Source of the DNA: Hordeum vulgare subsp. vulgare
Taxonomy: Eukaryota > Streptophyta > Magnoliopsida > Poales > Poaceae
Assembly (NCBI RefSeq): GCF_904849725.1
Contig: NC_058521.1
Location: 339,248,638 to 339,312,637, forward strand
Length of the DNA stretch: 64,000 nt
Reading direction: 5' to 3'
Every line of letters begins with the position of its first letter. The first letter of the stretch is position 1. This document shows positions 24,901 to 31,149 of this stretch, piece after piece. The notes beneath the pieces are model-generated. The model saw nothing but the letters and a program-made list of their open reading frames with translations. It searched no databases and was not told the origin of the DNA. The position numbers and the translations under genes are program-made.

Positions 24901-27900
24901 CGGAGACGGCTAGGACGGAAGCGGCGGCTGATCTTCTTCGCAGCCGCGACGAGATGCTTGCAGAGGTGCACCAACGCCTCGTTCAGGCCCAGCAGTTGGC
25001 CAAACACTACTATGATGGCCTCCGCCTCGCGGTGGGCGACTGGGTGTGGTTGCGTCTCCTTCACCGTTCAACGCAGTACCTTGACCCGGGTGCGAAGCGC
25101 AAGCTGGGCCCGCGCTACGCCGGGCCATTTTCTGTGCTGGAGCACATCGAAAAGATGGCCTACCGTCTTCAGCTTCCGGCCATTGCTCGCATCCACGACG
25201 TCTTGCATGTGGGGCTCCTGAAGCCTTTCCGTGGGGAGCCAACGGCAGCAACGCCGGCACTACCCCCGACCTCCGACGGGCGACTCCTTCCCGGGCCAGC
25301 AAAGGTGTTGCAGGCCCAACTACGTCGCGAGGTGTGGTACCTGTTGATCCAGTGGGAAGGCCTTTCAGAGGAGGACGCGACTTGGGAACAACGTGAGGAA
25401 TTCCGTCAACACTATCCAGACTTCCAGCTCGAGGACGAGCTGTTTGCGCAGGCGGGGAGAGATGTTATGACCGGTACTACGTACCAACGGAGGAGGCCCA
25501 ATGGGCAGGATTAGTACGGGCTTAGCCCAAGTTATCTTAGTTATCTTAGAGTCCAAGTTATCGAGATTATATAAACCGATGTAAACAGCTCTTTTGGAAT
25601 TAAGCAATAAGACAATTCTATTGCCCGGCTCCCAGAGGAGCCGGAACCCTAACCCTAGCGGCCGCCGTCTCTACTTGCCGCCGCCTCCTCCCTGCGCCGC
25701 GCCGGCTGCGGCGCCCTGTCTCCTGCAAACCCCCTCCTATCCTTATAACCTAAGGCAGAGGCCTGGTAGAGCCCTAGCTCCTACCAGCTTTTTTGCGCAG
25801 TGCTTCACTCTCTTGATGTACCATTTTCTTTCGACAACCCATCTTCTCTTATATCTTCTACCGATGCGGTGTCTTCCTCTGATGCGACATCTTTGTTATC
25901 ACCTTTGGCTTGACTCTGACAGTTTTTTAAGACTTTATGCTAGACGAAACTGTCAAGATGTGGATATTGGATTAACATTTTTTTTCTAGTGTTACACTTC
26001 TTTAGATGGAATGCTATTGCATACGCTATGCATTTGAAGGAAGGGGGGGGGGCATTAGTGTCTAGGTAGTCCTTATTAGTCTATGTTTCCTTCCTTGTAC
26101 CCCAAGTCTTGTGTACTATATTTTTTCCTCTTGGGTCTTATCCTTGTGCAAGCAGTGCTCTAAGCCGCACCCATCTTTCATCTTATCTCTGTTGATCCCC
26201 CCACTGTGGGTCTTAAGGCTATTGACAAGATTCGTATAGTCTTCTTTTGGAAAGGAACTGATGCCTTTGCAGGCGGGCATTGGTTGGTCAGTTGGAAGGC
26301 GATCTGCATGCCAAAGTGAGCCGGTGGCCTCAGCATGCTTGACCTGTAAATCATGCGTAGAGCCTTCAATCTGCACTGGGGGTGGAGGTTGCGCATGGCC
26401 GCTGACATTCCTTGGCGTTACTACGGCACCTCACTGGAGGTTGAGGAAAAGGATCTGTTCAATGTTGCTGCAAAGGTTGTGGTTGGCAACGGCGAACACA
26501 CCCACTTCTGATGCGGTAAGTGGCTTATTGGTGTTTCCTGGACATGGTCGCACCGATGATTGTCGACCTGATCACCCCCTCTACTAGAGCATGCAGAACG
26601 GTGGTCAAGACCGTGCTTGATCCGGCTTGGTTAAAAGACGTAAGGCCCCTCGTAAAATCCATGCTTATCTTCAATTACTTGAGCTTTGGGAAAGAGTTTG
26701 CGGTTTAATCTCCACTCGGAGCACAATGATGGCTGTTCATGATCGTGTGGGACGCTATGGTCAAGTCCGTCTATGCAGCACACTTTGTCACTTCTTCTGG
26801 GAGAGGCTTCGATGAGGCCATTTGGAAGGCTAAAGCCCCGCTCAAGTGCGAGCTCCACCTTTGGCTTGTGTCGTGCAAGAGAATCTGGACGGCCGATTGC
26901 CTTGCCAGGAGAGGTCTCCCTCATAACAAGCAATTTGCCATGTGCAGTTCCGTGCCTGAGGACTGCAGTCATCTCTTTGCGGGCTGCACCGTCACAAATA
27001 TAATTTGGAACTCCATCTTCCAATGGGCCAACTTACAGGTGTTTGTCCCCACCATGGACCAGGACCTCGTGTCATGGTGGATCACTGCTAGGGAAGCTTA
27101 CCCCGGCAAGGACAGAAAGAGGATTGATTGTCTTGGTAGAAATGAATGCTTGTGATTTGTTACAACAAGGTTACTCCCATCGTTCAGGCCGTGAATCAGC
27201 TGAAGGCGGATGCAGAGTTCTGGCTAGGAAAGATTTAGGTTCTTAGGGGCTGTTGCCCTTTCTGTTTTGTTTTCTTTGCCTTGTTCTGGCCTTTACCTGT
27301 TCTATGATTTTCTTGCCTGGTCGTTGGTTGTGTTCTCGTTGTTTTGGACTCAGGTTTTGACCCTTTTTTCTTCTATAAAGTTCACATGCAGTTCTCCTGC
27401 ATGGTTCAAAAATAAATAATTAAGTATAAGCATATCTTTTCCTCGTATCTGTAGCTTTTTGAGTTTGTCCACAACAGCCCGCGCGAGAAAATAATCTCGT
27501 CAAAATCTTGTATGCATTGTTTTGAAGTATTTTATTGTGATCTGCGCCATAAGGGCATATCCAACGGCAATTCACAAATTTCCTCATGCATCCGTACGCG
27601 GACGTGGGGATCAATCTGCGGACACGGATGTGGGAGGCCGCCATCAGCCGTAGCCGCATACATTGCAAATACCTTTTCAACAAACCGGATGAAATTCATG
27701 CAAACATGGACGGATTTTCATATAAACATGACGGATTTCATACAAACCGGATGAAAACGGTTACATTTTGGACACTTTTAACTAAAAGATAGAACTATGT
27801 GCACGCACGGTCGCGGGGAGCTCCACTCCCAAGACAAGTATACCCTACACTAGTCTACGGCCGACCGCGACGTACCCCTTTGTCTTAACCCATGTCCGGC

Positions 27901-29932
27901 AGCCTGCTCATCGGACTGATGGGAGCCCCGGAGGCATATTCCTCCCAATTTCCTCATCTTCGGCTACACCACTCGTCGGAGTGGCAAAGGGGGTGCTTCA
28001 ACCGGAGGGAAAAAGTTGCATCCGCTTCCGTGAAGCGCAGATCCGTGCTTATTTTTGGGGTGGGGAACGACGATGACATGCGGGAGAGGACGAGGCACCG
28101 GCTGTGGACGTCGACAACTCGTCTGCGGTGGGCATCTTGGGACCAAAGCGGCGGCGGCGTCTCGTGTTCTACTTTTCCTCGGTGTCATCAGCAGTCACGT
28201 ATGCGCTGGCCACCGTCTCGTCCATGCCAGCTGCAACGGCCGCTCCACGTGCCTCCGTGGAGCAACTCGCCACTGCTTCGCGAGCTGGCTTGTAGCGGCA
28301 AGTTGTTGAACAACACGTCGGCTTGGGTCCGCACCTTGCTCCTTTGGGCCATGCGCGGGAGTCGGATAAGAGCTGCCTCCTTGCTTGTATCCGGTGGGCT
28401 AGGCGGGCCATCCAGCCAACTTTTATTCCGGAGAACCGCTTGTCCTGCTCGTCGGATTGCATTGAAAGGGTGAAGGAGGAGATCAGAGCGAACTTGGTGC
28501 GATTCTTGCCCGGCGTCTGACCTTGTCTAAATAGAGGGCGGACAGGAGGAGCTTGCCCGACGTTGCGTTTAATGTCGGCCCGCTCGTGAATGGACGTGTA
28601 GTCGGAGTAGGTTCCCCGACTTTCACGCGGGTTTAATGGAGGCGCCGCTTCAATGCCGGAGGCAGTGAGAGTTCGCGTCCGCCCTGAGCCGTCTTCAATG
28701 TGGAGCGGCACACTCTACAGCAGCATGTATGTAGATAGCTGGCGCCGGGTGGGAGCGCGTGCGGGTGACAGTGGGTGGTTTGGGTGAGCCAGGGCGGTCA
28801 GGAGCAGGTGTGGTCGCATGTCGCGTGTCCGGACTCCTGCAAAACCTCACACGTTTGTCTCAGGTTTACGGGAGAAAGTACGTCCCGGTCCGGACCACGG
28901 ACCACGCCATGGACCGATACAAGACCGCGTTGGATGGCTTCCCCGGTCCGGACGCATGCTAGATGTTTGCGGGTCGGCGTTCGGGATAACCTAACTTGGT
29001 ATTACAATTTGCATAAACCACACAGTTATATGAAGAAAACCATGATGTTACTTAAGTTGTGTCTGCAAGATTTGTGGGTGCTTGTACTGCCTACTTCATG
29101 TCAATAGGTTATTTTATAAATCATACCCCCTCCATCCCAAAATAATAGGTTATTTTATAAATCATACCCCCTCCATCCCAAAATAAACGTAGCTGATTTA
29201 GTACAAAGTTGTACTAACTTCGTATTAAATCAGCAAAACTTATTTTAGGACTGAGGGAGTACTATTTTATGACATCCAAGTATGAGATCACTTTCGGACC
29301 GTTCTAGCTTTCTGTTTGGTTAGTAGTGCTGCATGGTCAAAAAGAAGATTATACTTCCTCCGTTCCTAAATATAAGTTTTTTCAGAGATTTCACTAAAAG
29401 ACTACATACGTATGTATATAGACATATTTTTAAGTGTAGATTCATTCATTTTGCTACGTATATAGTCTCCTAGTGAAATCTCTAAAAAGACGTATATTTT
29501 GAAGCGAAGGGAGTAGTAAGTATTACCTCTTAACTTATATTTAGTTACAGAGGTAGTACTAAATAACTCGCACTAATAGTAGTTATGGCATAGGGGCATT
29601 CGGAATTGACTCTAGTGTGGAAGTTATTTTCGTTTGTATTGTTTTGACTTCTAACGTCATCCTAGATATGCATTATTGAGTTTAATATATTTTGCTAGTA
29701 CTTTGTCTTAAAATGTAAGACGTTTTTTAACATTGATAGGGAGTACATTTAAAATGTTGGCCTTAATAGTTCTCTTACTCTAAACTAATGCAATTGCAGG
29801 CGTTACTTCTTTCTGATAACATTTAGGTCCTACGTCCATTGTACATCCTTGCATGAAGTAACATTTGCATCATGGATGGAGGCTAGGCCCGAACTAGGCC
29901 ACCTCTGCGATAACTTAAAGCTGGATAGATAG
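1517..29932 (+). CDS. Paladin-like protein (tandem PTP/inositol-phosphatase-like repeats), 3' two thirds, nine exons
   Basis: Exons: 1517-1946, 2655-2978, 3095-3700, 3785-3958, 17075-17305, 17378-17661, 17750-18028, 18191-18319 and 29800-29932 (stop TAG). Joined, they give about 862 residues. The introns begin GT and end AG, and phase is kept across the junctions I checked, including the 13.1-kb intron 4 and 11.5-kb intron 8. The plant paladin family is about 1,250 residues with three phosphatase-like repeats. The second repeat here has the P-loop CQMGRGRTT (C-x5-R) split across exons 2 and 3. The third has SHTGYGG at that place, so it lacks Cys and Arg and is presumably inactive. Each repeat also carries a [22 protein letters not shown] block and an ARLKEDIL block. 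Cytosolic phosphatase or pseudophosphatase by family inference; the substrate in plants is not established. The first repeat must lie upstream. No internal stop was seen in the exons. Confidence 0.88.
3959..4570 (+). other. Start of paladin intron 4, apparently original intron sequence
   Basis: The donor GTATCT at 3959 is followed by AT-rich sequence with no domain. A TTTTTTTTTTCTGAGG tract at about 4190 may mark an old poly-T or retrotransposon scar. The first recognisable insertion, LTR-like sequence, begins near 4570. Confidence 0.55.
4702..5800 (-). mobile_element. RTE-clade LINE, 5'-truncated 3' part
   Basis: The minus strand reads [16 protein letters not shown], then [30 protein letters not shown] and [10 protein letters not shown], followed by [29 protein letters not shown] and [12 protein letters not shown]. 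This is the conserved end of reverse transcriptase and the C-terminal region of plant RTE LINEs. The element ends in the TTG-rich tail typical of RTE (plus CAACAACAACAAAGCC at about 4702). The catalytic F(A)DD box reads FAND, one aspartate having become asparagine, and frameshifts separate the blocks, so it is dead. It sits inside an older Gypsy LTR. Confidence 0.8.
6796..7310 (-). pseudogene. Gypsy integrase C-terminal fragment
   Basis: The minus strand contains [18 protein letters not shown], then [25 protein letters not shown]. These match the end of the Ty3/Gypsy integrase core (usually [10 protein letters not shown]...NRS and the ...FEVVYG block). Frameshifted remains of the region after integrase continue to about 6796. 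The upstream protease, reverse transcriptase and RNase H are missing, so the element lost most of its interior. Confidence 0.8.
8180..8790 (-). repeat. Tandem duplication, about 295-bp unit, inside the Copia integrase region
   Basis: The words CCACATGTAGCRGGTGCRGTCRTCA and GCCTTCTTNGCGRRAGGAGTTC recur at about 295-bp spacing (8187 and 8484, with a third start near 8770). Each unit encodes the same pre-integrase and integrase N-terminal segment on the minus strand. The copies have diverged from each other, so the duplication is not recent. Confidence 0.75.
8897..9905 (-). mobile_element. L1 LINE, 5'-truncated 3' end
   Basis: A T run at 8898-8906 on the plus strand is the poly-A tail of a minus-strand element. 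The protein segment includes [20 protein letters not shown], then [34 protein letters not shown] and [16 protein letters not shown]. This is the reverse-transcriptase zinc-binding domain (C-x2-C...H...C) found at the end of plant L1 ORF2. It remains open across the segment and runs by chance into Copia sequence past about 9905. It is inserted in the minus-strand Copia remnant. Confidence 0.85.
10226..10550. mobile_element. Stowaway-like MITE, 325 bp
   Basis: Starts CTCCCTCTGTCCAAAAGTG and GGGCACC, and ends GGTGC/CTGGACGAAGGGAG in inverted orientation. It is flanked by TA at 10224-10225 and 10551-10552. The interior has no coding capacity. It interrupts the Copia gag remnant. Confidence 0.82.
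11180..11648 (-). mobile_element. L1 LINE fragment (zinc-binding domain)
   Basis: The minus strand reads [20 protein letters not shown], then [14 protein letters not shown]. This is an L1 ORF2 reverse-transcriptase zinc-binding domain with the C-x2-C...H...C spacing. Both ends are undefined. The right end is the insertion point of the young Copia at 11649. Confidence 0.7.
11649..12051 (+). repeat. 5' LTR of the young Copia
   Basis: 403 bp with TG...CA ends. It includes a long (GA)n stretch near its 3' end, which differs in length between the two LTRs. Confidence 0.95.
12054..12066 (+). other. Primer binding site of the young Copia
   Basis: TGGCATCAGAGCC, two bases after the 5' LTR, matches the initiator methionine tRNA 3' end except for one base (usual TGGTATCAGAGCC). 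Confidence 0.85.
12078..13011 (+). pseudogene. Copia gag (nucleocapsid), frameshifted
   Basis: An ATG at 12078 opens [15 protein letters not shown]. The frame is lost around a 13-base G run (12188-12200) and resumes as [19 protein letters not shown], the usual Copia gag start. A UBN2-type core follows ([34 protein letters not shown]), then the CCHC zinc knuckle [17 protein letters not shown] near 12898-12948. The frame ends at TGA (13009-13011), and the same frame continues beyond it into protease. Gag forms the particle and binds RNA; this copy would be truncated unless the G run is a sequencing error. Confidence 0.88.
13012..16260 (+). pseudogene. Copia pol (protease, integrase, reverse transcriptase, RNase H), broken
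   Basis: In order: protease [11 protein letters not shown] (about 13117), a frameshift, pre-integrase [18 protein letters not shown] and YCDGCMLGK, then integrase pieces. TAG at about 14043 stands where Trp is expected (F-W-GEAV). Next come [18 protein letters not shown] and the reverse transcriptase with [28 protein letters not shown], a TAG at 15094 in place of Gln before [17 protein letters not shown] and the catalytic YVDD. RNase H follows ([18 protein letters not shown], a frameshift, then [17 protein letters not shown] and DNKSAIAL). A 25-bp tandem duplication at 14626-14675 is itself a frameshift. Not translatable as a polyprotein. Confidence 0.92.
14626..14675 (+). repeat. 25-bp tandem duplication causing a pol frameshift
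   Basis: ACTACATCGACTTCTTTGA and the six bases after it (TGACGA end) occur twice back to back. Twenty-five is not a multiple of three, so the reading frame changes here. Confidence 0.9.
16260..16270 (+). other. Polypurine tract of the young Copia
   Basis: AAGGGGGTGAA directly precedes the 3' LTR. This is the expected plus-strand priming site. Confidence 0.8.
16271..16672 (+). repeat. 3' LTR of the young Copia
   Basis: 402 bp, TG...CA, about 98% identical to the 5' LTR by eye. It is followed by the target duplication CTTGT. Confidence 0.95.
16678..17074 (+). other. End of paladin intron 4; short retroposon-like tail
   Basis: ACAACAACAATAACAACAAAGCCTTTC-like sequence near 16749-16780 resembles the 3' tail of RTE LINEs (compare 4702). 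The 14-mer CCAAGCTGATTATT occurs at 16782 and 16874. The rest is AT-rich intron ending AACCTCAG, the acceptor for the exon at 17075. Confidence 0.5.
17075..18319 (+). CDS. Paladin exon cluster B (exons 5-8): third, catalytically degenerate repeat
   Basis: Exons 17075-17305, 17378-17661, 17750-18028 and 18191-18319. They read [35 protein letters not shown] and [17 protein letters not shown], then after a split Glu codon [20 protein letters not shown], ending in an acidic stretch ([17 protein letters not shown]). Aligned to the second repeat, SHTGYGG replaces CQMGRGR, so neither the nucleophilic Cys nor the phosphate-binding Arg is present. Exon 8 ends in a split Arg codon before GTATGT at 18320, where the 11.5-kb intron starts. 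Confidence 0.88.
18320..18983 (+). other. Start of paladin intron 8, no recognised gene
   Basis: Donor GTATGT, then AT-rich intron. A 21-bp word TTTTGGGCTGAATTGATTGCT (with one extra flanking base) occurs twice 38 bp apart at about 18893 and 18931. A decoy acceptor (AAAACAGGTACAA at about 18980) lies at the Copia gag junction. Confidence 0.55.
18984..20040 (+). pseudogene. Copia gag remnant
   Basis: The reading starts near [20 protein letters not shown] and [15 protein letters not shown], the typical Copia gag opening (DG-x-NY...). It continues through frameshifts as [32 protein letters not shown] and, further on, [14 protein letters not shown]. No pol follows before the chromovirus LTR at 20308. 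Boundaries are approximate; 20040-20307 has no recognisable domain. Confidence 0.65.
20308..20646 (+). repeat. 5' LTR of the chromovirus
   Basis: 339 bp. Contains a TATA-like box (ATTATATAAACC, about 20411-20422) and a GC-rich 3' half. TG...CA ends. Confidence 0.92.
20650..20658 (+). other. Primer binding site of the chromovirus
   Basis: TGGTATCAG three bases after the 5' LTR matches the first nine bases of the initiator-Met-tRNA site; the following bases diverge. Confidence 0.8.
20676..22110 (+). pseudogene. Chromovirus gag, frameshifted
   Basis: An ATG at 20676 opens a Pro/Ala-rich N-terminus ([18 protein letters not shown]) that stops near 21023. The core resumes in another frame with [40 protein letters not shown] and [17 protein letters not shown] stands at about 21660. 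Past it come [14 protein letters not shown] and a nucleic-acid-binding remnant [20 protein letters not shown]. Non-functional as written. Confidence 0.85.
22119..23850 (+). pseudogene. Chromovirus protease, reverse transcriptase and RNase H, frameshifted
   Basis: Protease active site [14 protein letters not shown] at about 22260. A frameshift near 22500 leads into the reverse transcriptase: [54 protein letters not shown] and the catalytic FFDD. A second shift near 23600 leads into RNase H ([34 protein letters not shown]), which hits TAG at about 23801. The enzymes would copy element RNA; the frame is broken in at least two places. Confidence 0.9.
23850..25514 (+). CDS. Chromovirus RNase H tail, integrase and chromodomain (open frame)
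   Basis: A 554-residue open frame. It begins in RNase H ([26 protein letters not shown]). The integrase zinc finger follows ([12 protein letters not shown]...[14 protein letters not shown]), then the core with [19 protein letters not shown] and [10 protein letters not shown], and [11 protein letters not shown]. After the [19 protein letters not shown] block comes a chromodomain, [20 protein letters not shown]. Chromodomains direct integration to marked chromatin. The frame runs through the polypurine tract and 52 bases into the 3' LTR before its stop, so the last residues are LTR-encoded. It is only part of pol and has no start of its own, so independent expression is doubtful. Confidence 0.88.
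   Translation: MDQRLSTIPQHQWISKLFGFDFTVEYRPGRLNTVADALSRRDADHDADSGDSVGAALCIRSGPSFALLDNVRRATTDAPDAQLLRQRLRAGDLAEPWCLTDGLLLHGRLLFVPDHGDLRHQVLLLAHSTGHEGVQKTLHRLRADFYIPGDRALVRDWVRSCVTCQRNKTETLRPAGLLQPLEVPSQAWADISMGFIEGLPKVGGKSVILTVVDRFSKYAHFIALGHPYTATFVARAFFDGIVCLHGFPSSIISDRDPVFTGHVWRDLFGMVGVKLRLSTAFHPQTNGQSEVVSKVIAMYLRCVTGDRPRAWVDWLAWVEFCYNTSYHSALRTPPFEVVYGRPPLPILPVDPETARTEAAADLLRSRDEMLAEVHQRLVQAQQLAKHYYDGLRLAVGDWVWLRLLHRSTQYLDPGAKRKLGPRYAGPFSVLEHIEKMAYRLQLPAIARIHDVLHVGLLKPFRGEPTAATPALPPTSDGRLLPGPAKVLQAQLRREVWYLLIQWEGLSEEDATWEQREEFRQHYPDFQLEDELFAQAGRDVMTGTTYQRRRPNGQD
25449..25462 (+). other. Polypurine tract of the chromovirus
   Basis: Purine-rich AGGCGGGGAGAGA directly before the 3' LTR, inside the end of the pol frame. 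Confidence 0.7.
25463..25786 (+). repeat. 3' LTR of the chromovirus
   Basis: 324 bp, same ends as the 5' LTR. It lacks about 15 bp in the GC-rich part. It supplies the last codons and the stop of pol. Confidence 0.92.
25787..26175 (+). other. Unassigned, possibly the 3' part of the Copia whose gag is at 18984
   Basis: No intact domain. A G-rich stretch (GGAAGGGGGGGGGGCATTAG, about 26038) looks like a polypurine tract followed by LTR-like sequence (TGTCTAGGTAGTCC...). This would fit the end of a Copia element into which the chromovirus inserted. I see no firm proof. Confidence 0.35.
26180..27420 (+). mobile_element. L1 LINE, 5'-truncated 3' end
   Basis: Broken frames read [68 protein letters not shown] and then [20 protein letters not shown] (zinc-binding domain, C...C...H...C). 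The end of ORF2 is followed by a T-rich 3' UTR and an A-rich tail (AAAAATAAATAAT, about 27408). Typical plant L1. It lies in paladin intron 8. Confidence 0.85.
27553..28991. mobile_element. PIF/Harbinger-like non-autonomous DNA transposon, 1.44 kb
   Basis: The left end GGGCATATCCAACGGC and the reverse complement of the right end (GGTTATCCCGAACGCC) are imperfect inverted repeats. Both are flanked by TAA (27550-27552 and 28992-28994), the 3-bp target duplication of this superfamily. The interior is GC-rich and gives no recognisable transposase; open frames there (for example 27892-28473) have no known motif. Superfamily assignment rests on the ends and the TAA only. Confidence 0.6.
29103..29184. 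repeat. 41-bp tandem duplication across a MITE end
   Basis: AATAGGTTATTTTATAAATC and the 21 bases after it, running into CCCCTCCATCCCAAAAT, occur twice in a row. The repeat includes the left terminal inverted repeat of the MITE at 29167. Confidence 0.9.
29167..29259. mobile_element. Stowaway MITE, 93 bp
   Basis: Left end CCCCCTCCATCCCAAAATAA is inverted at the right as TTATTTTAGGACTGAGGGAG. It is flanked by TA at 29165-29166 and 29260-29261. The interior GATTTAGTACAAAGTTGTAC...TTAAATC forms a hairpin. Confidence 0.88.
29354..29513. mobile_element. Stowaway MITE, 160 bp
   Basis: Ends CTTCCTCCGTTCCTAAATAT and GTATATTTTGAAGCGAAGGG-AG, TA on both sides (29352-29353, 29514-29515). Inner arms (TTTTTCAGAGATTTCACTA and TAGTGAAATCTCTAAAAA) are complementary over about 19 bp. 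Confidence 0.92.
29800..29932 (+). CDS. Paladin terminal exon (exon 9) with stop codon
   Basis: After the acceptor CAATTGCAG, the first G completes the Arg codon split at 18319. The frame then reads [36 protein letters not shown] and DNLKLDR, ending in TAG (29930-29932). The [12 protein letters not shown] segment is the conserved paladin C-terminus and mirrors [10 protein letters not shown] of the preceding repeat. It proves the gene continues across the 11.5-kb transposon-filled intron. Confidence 0.9.
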
Positions 29933-30435
29933 AATATACCTTGGTCATTATTGTGGAAGTCGTGGGACTGGTGGACCGTGGACTCACCGTGTATGCACTA
30001 GAGAAGGTGGTACGGAAAGAGATGAATAAGGAGGATACATGATCTCGAAGGAGTATGTAATGGCTGAAAGAGGGACATTGTATTGAACTTGCTTCTGCTA
30101 ATTAATAGAGGCAAGCATGCATATACATTCAAGCTTGTAAGTTGGAGTAGGACAGTAAAGTTGAACTTTCCGATCTACATGTTTTCCACTGCTTGCAAAT
30201 TATAGTGTACTAGCTCATTTAGATGCATGGCCTTCTTGTCCTCAACAAATCTGGATTTTAGGAGCTCTTCCTGTACTTTTTAATATGCTCCCTGGCAATA
30301 TTTATGGATTGGCCCATTTGTAAATTATGTGAACCTGCTTTTCGTAACAGTTCTTTTTTACTATCCATGTTCAGGTCATGATCCGAAAATAAGAGGGCTC
30401 ATTTTTGCATCATATTGAATTTGTCATGGGCCGGC
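29933..30435 (+). other. Paladin 3' untranslated region and flank
   Basis: No coding motif. The sequence is AT-rich and contains AATAAG and TTAATAG words that could serve poly-adenylation. The 3' end of the transcript cannot be fixed from sequence alone. Confidence 0.5.
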
Positions 30436-30541
30436 CCTGTCACACCTAACCACCACCTGATTAGTGTGACACGGGTTCTTAAAAAAAAGATTAGTGTGAC
30501 ACGAGACCTGACGGGTGGGACCCATGGTGGGCACGCGTGAG

Positions 30542-31135
30542 TAGGGGTGGGCACTATAAAACCAAACCAAACCGAACTGTATTAATTGATTTGTCGGTTT
30601 ATTTGGTGGTTTGATTTTTGGTTCGGTGGGAAATTTTAAGGTTTTCTGTTGTTTTGTTTTTGTTTGGTTTTTTATGTCCAGAAACCGAATAGACCGAACA
30701 AATCGATATGTGTTATACCTCATGTAATACCTTGTTTCTAAGAGTGTAACAGTATGGAGACATCACACATTTCTTCACACATAATACATTTCAGGTTTCA
30801 TGTGATTTTTCTTATTTAATTATGGTTACTAGTTTGCTTGACCCAATAAACCATAGAATGATACTAAGGTTGCTAGAACTTGTGATTATCTTTTTGCATA
30901 TATACAATTCATGCAATTCAAATCAGTGCTCTCGAGTCATTCCACTTATACTGATAAGTGCATGAATTTTGATTTTTCGGTTAATCAAACAAACCGAACC
31001 AATATATAATGGTTAATATGGTTCAATTTCAAAATTTTGAATGACTATTTCGGTTTCTATTCCTCTAAAACTGAAATTATATAGAATCGAATAAATCGAA
31101 CCTTATTAACCATATAGACCGAACACCCAGTTCTA
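30542..31135. mobile_element. hAT-like non-autonomous element, 594 bp
   Basis: Ends TAGGGGTGGGCA and, inverted, TAGAACTGGGTG. Flanked by an 8-bp target duplication with one mismatch: CGCGTGAG (30534-30541) and CGTGTGAG (31136-31143). The interior has repeated AAACCGAA/TTCGGTTT words (about 30560-30690 and 30975-31120) on both arms, as in non-autonomous hAT elements. No transposase. Confidence 0.65.
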
Positions 31136-31149
31136 CGTGTGAGTGTTAG

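Larger units (their letters stand above)
20308..25786 (+). mobile_element. Gypsy chromovirus, full-length with both LTRs
   Basis: 5,479 bp with LTRs 20308-20646 and 25463-25786 (TGTTATGACC...CTCCTACCA). The interior runs in Gypsy order: gag, protease, reverse transcriptase, RNase H, integrase and C-terminal chromodomain. Short LTRs and small size fit Reina-like chromoviruses, but the clade was not tested. The LTRs differ by roughly ten substitutions and a 15-16 bp indel. No target duplication is apparent: TGCGA is on the left and GCTTT on the right. It lies in paladin intron 8 in sense orientation. Confidence 0.93.
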
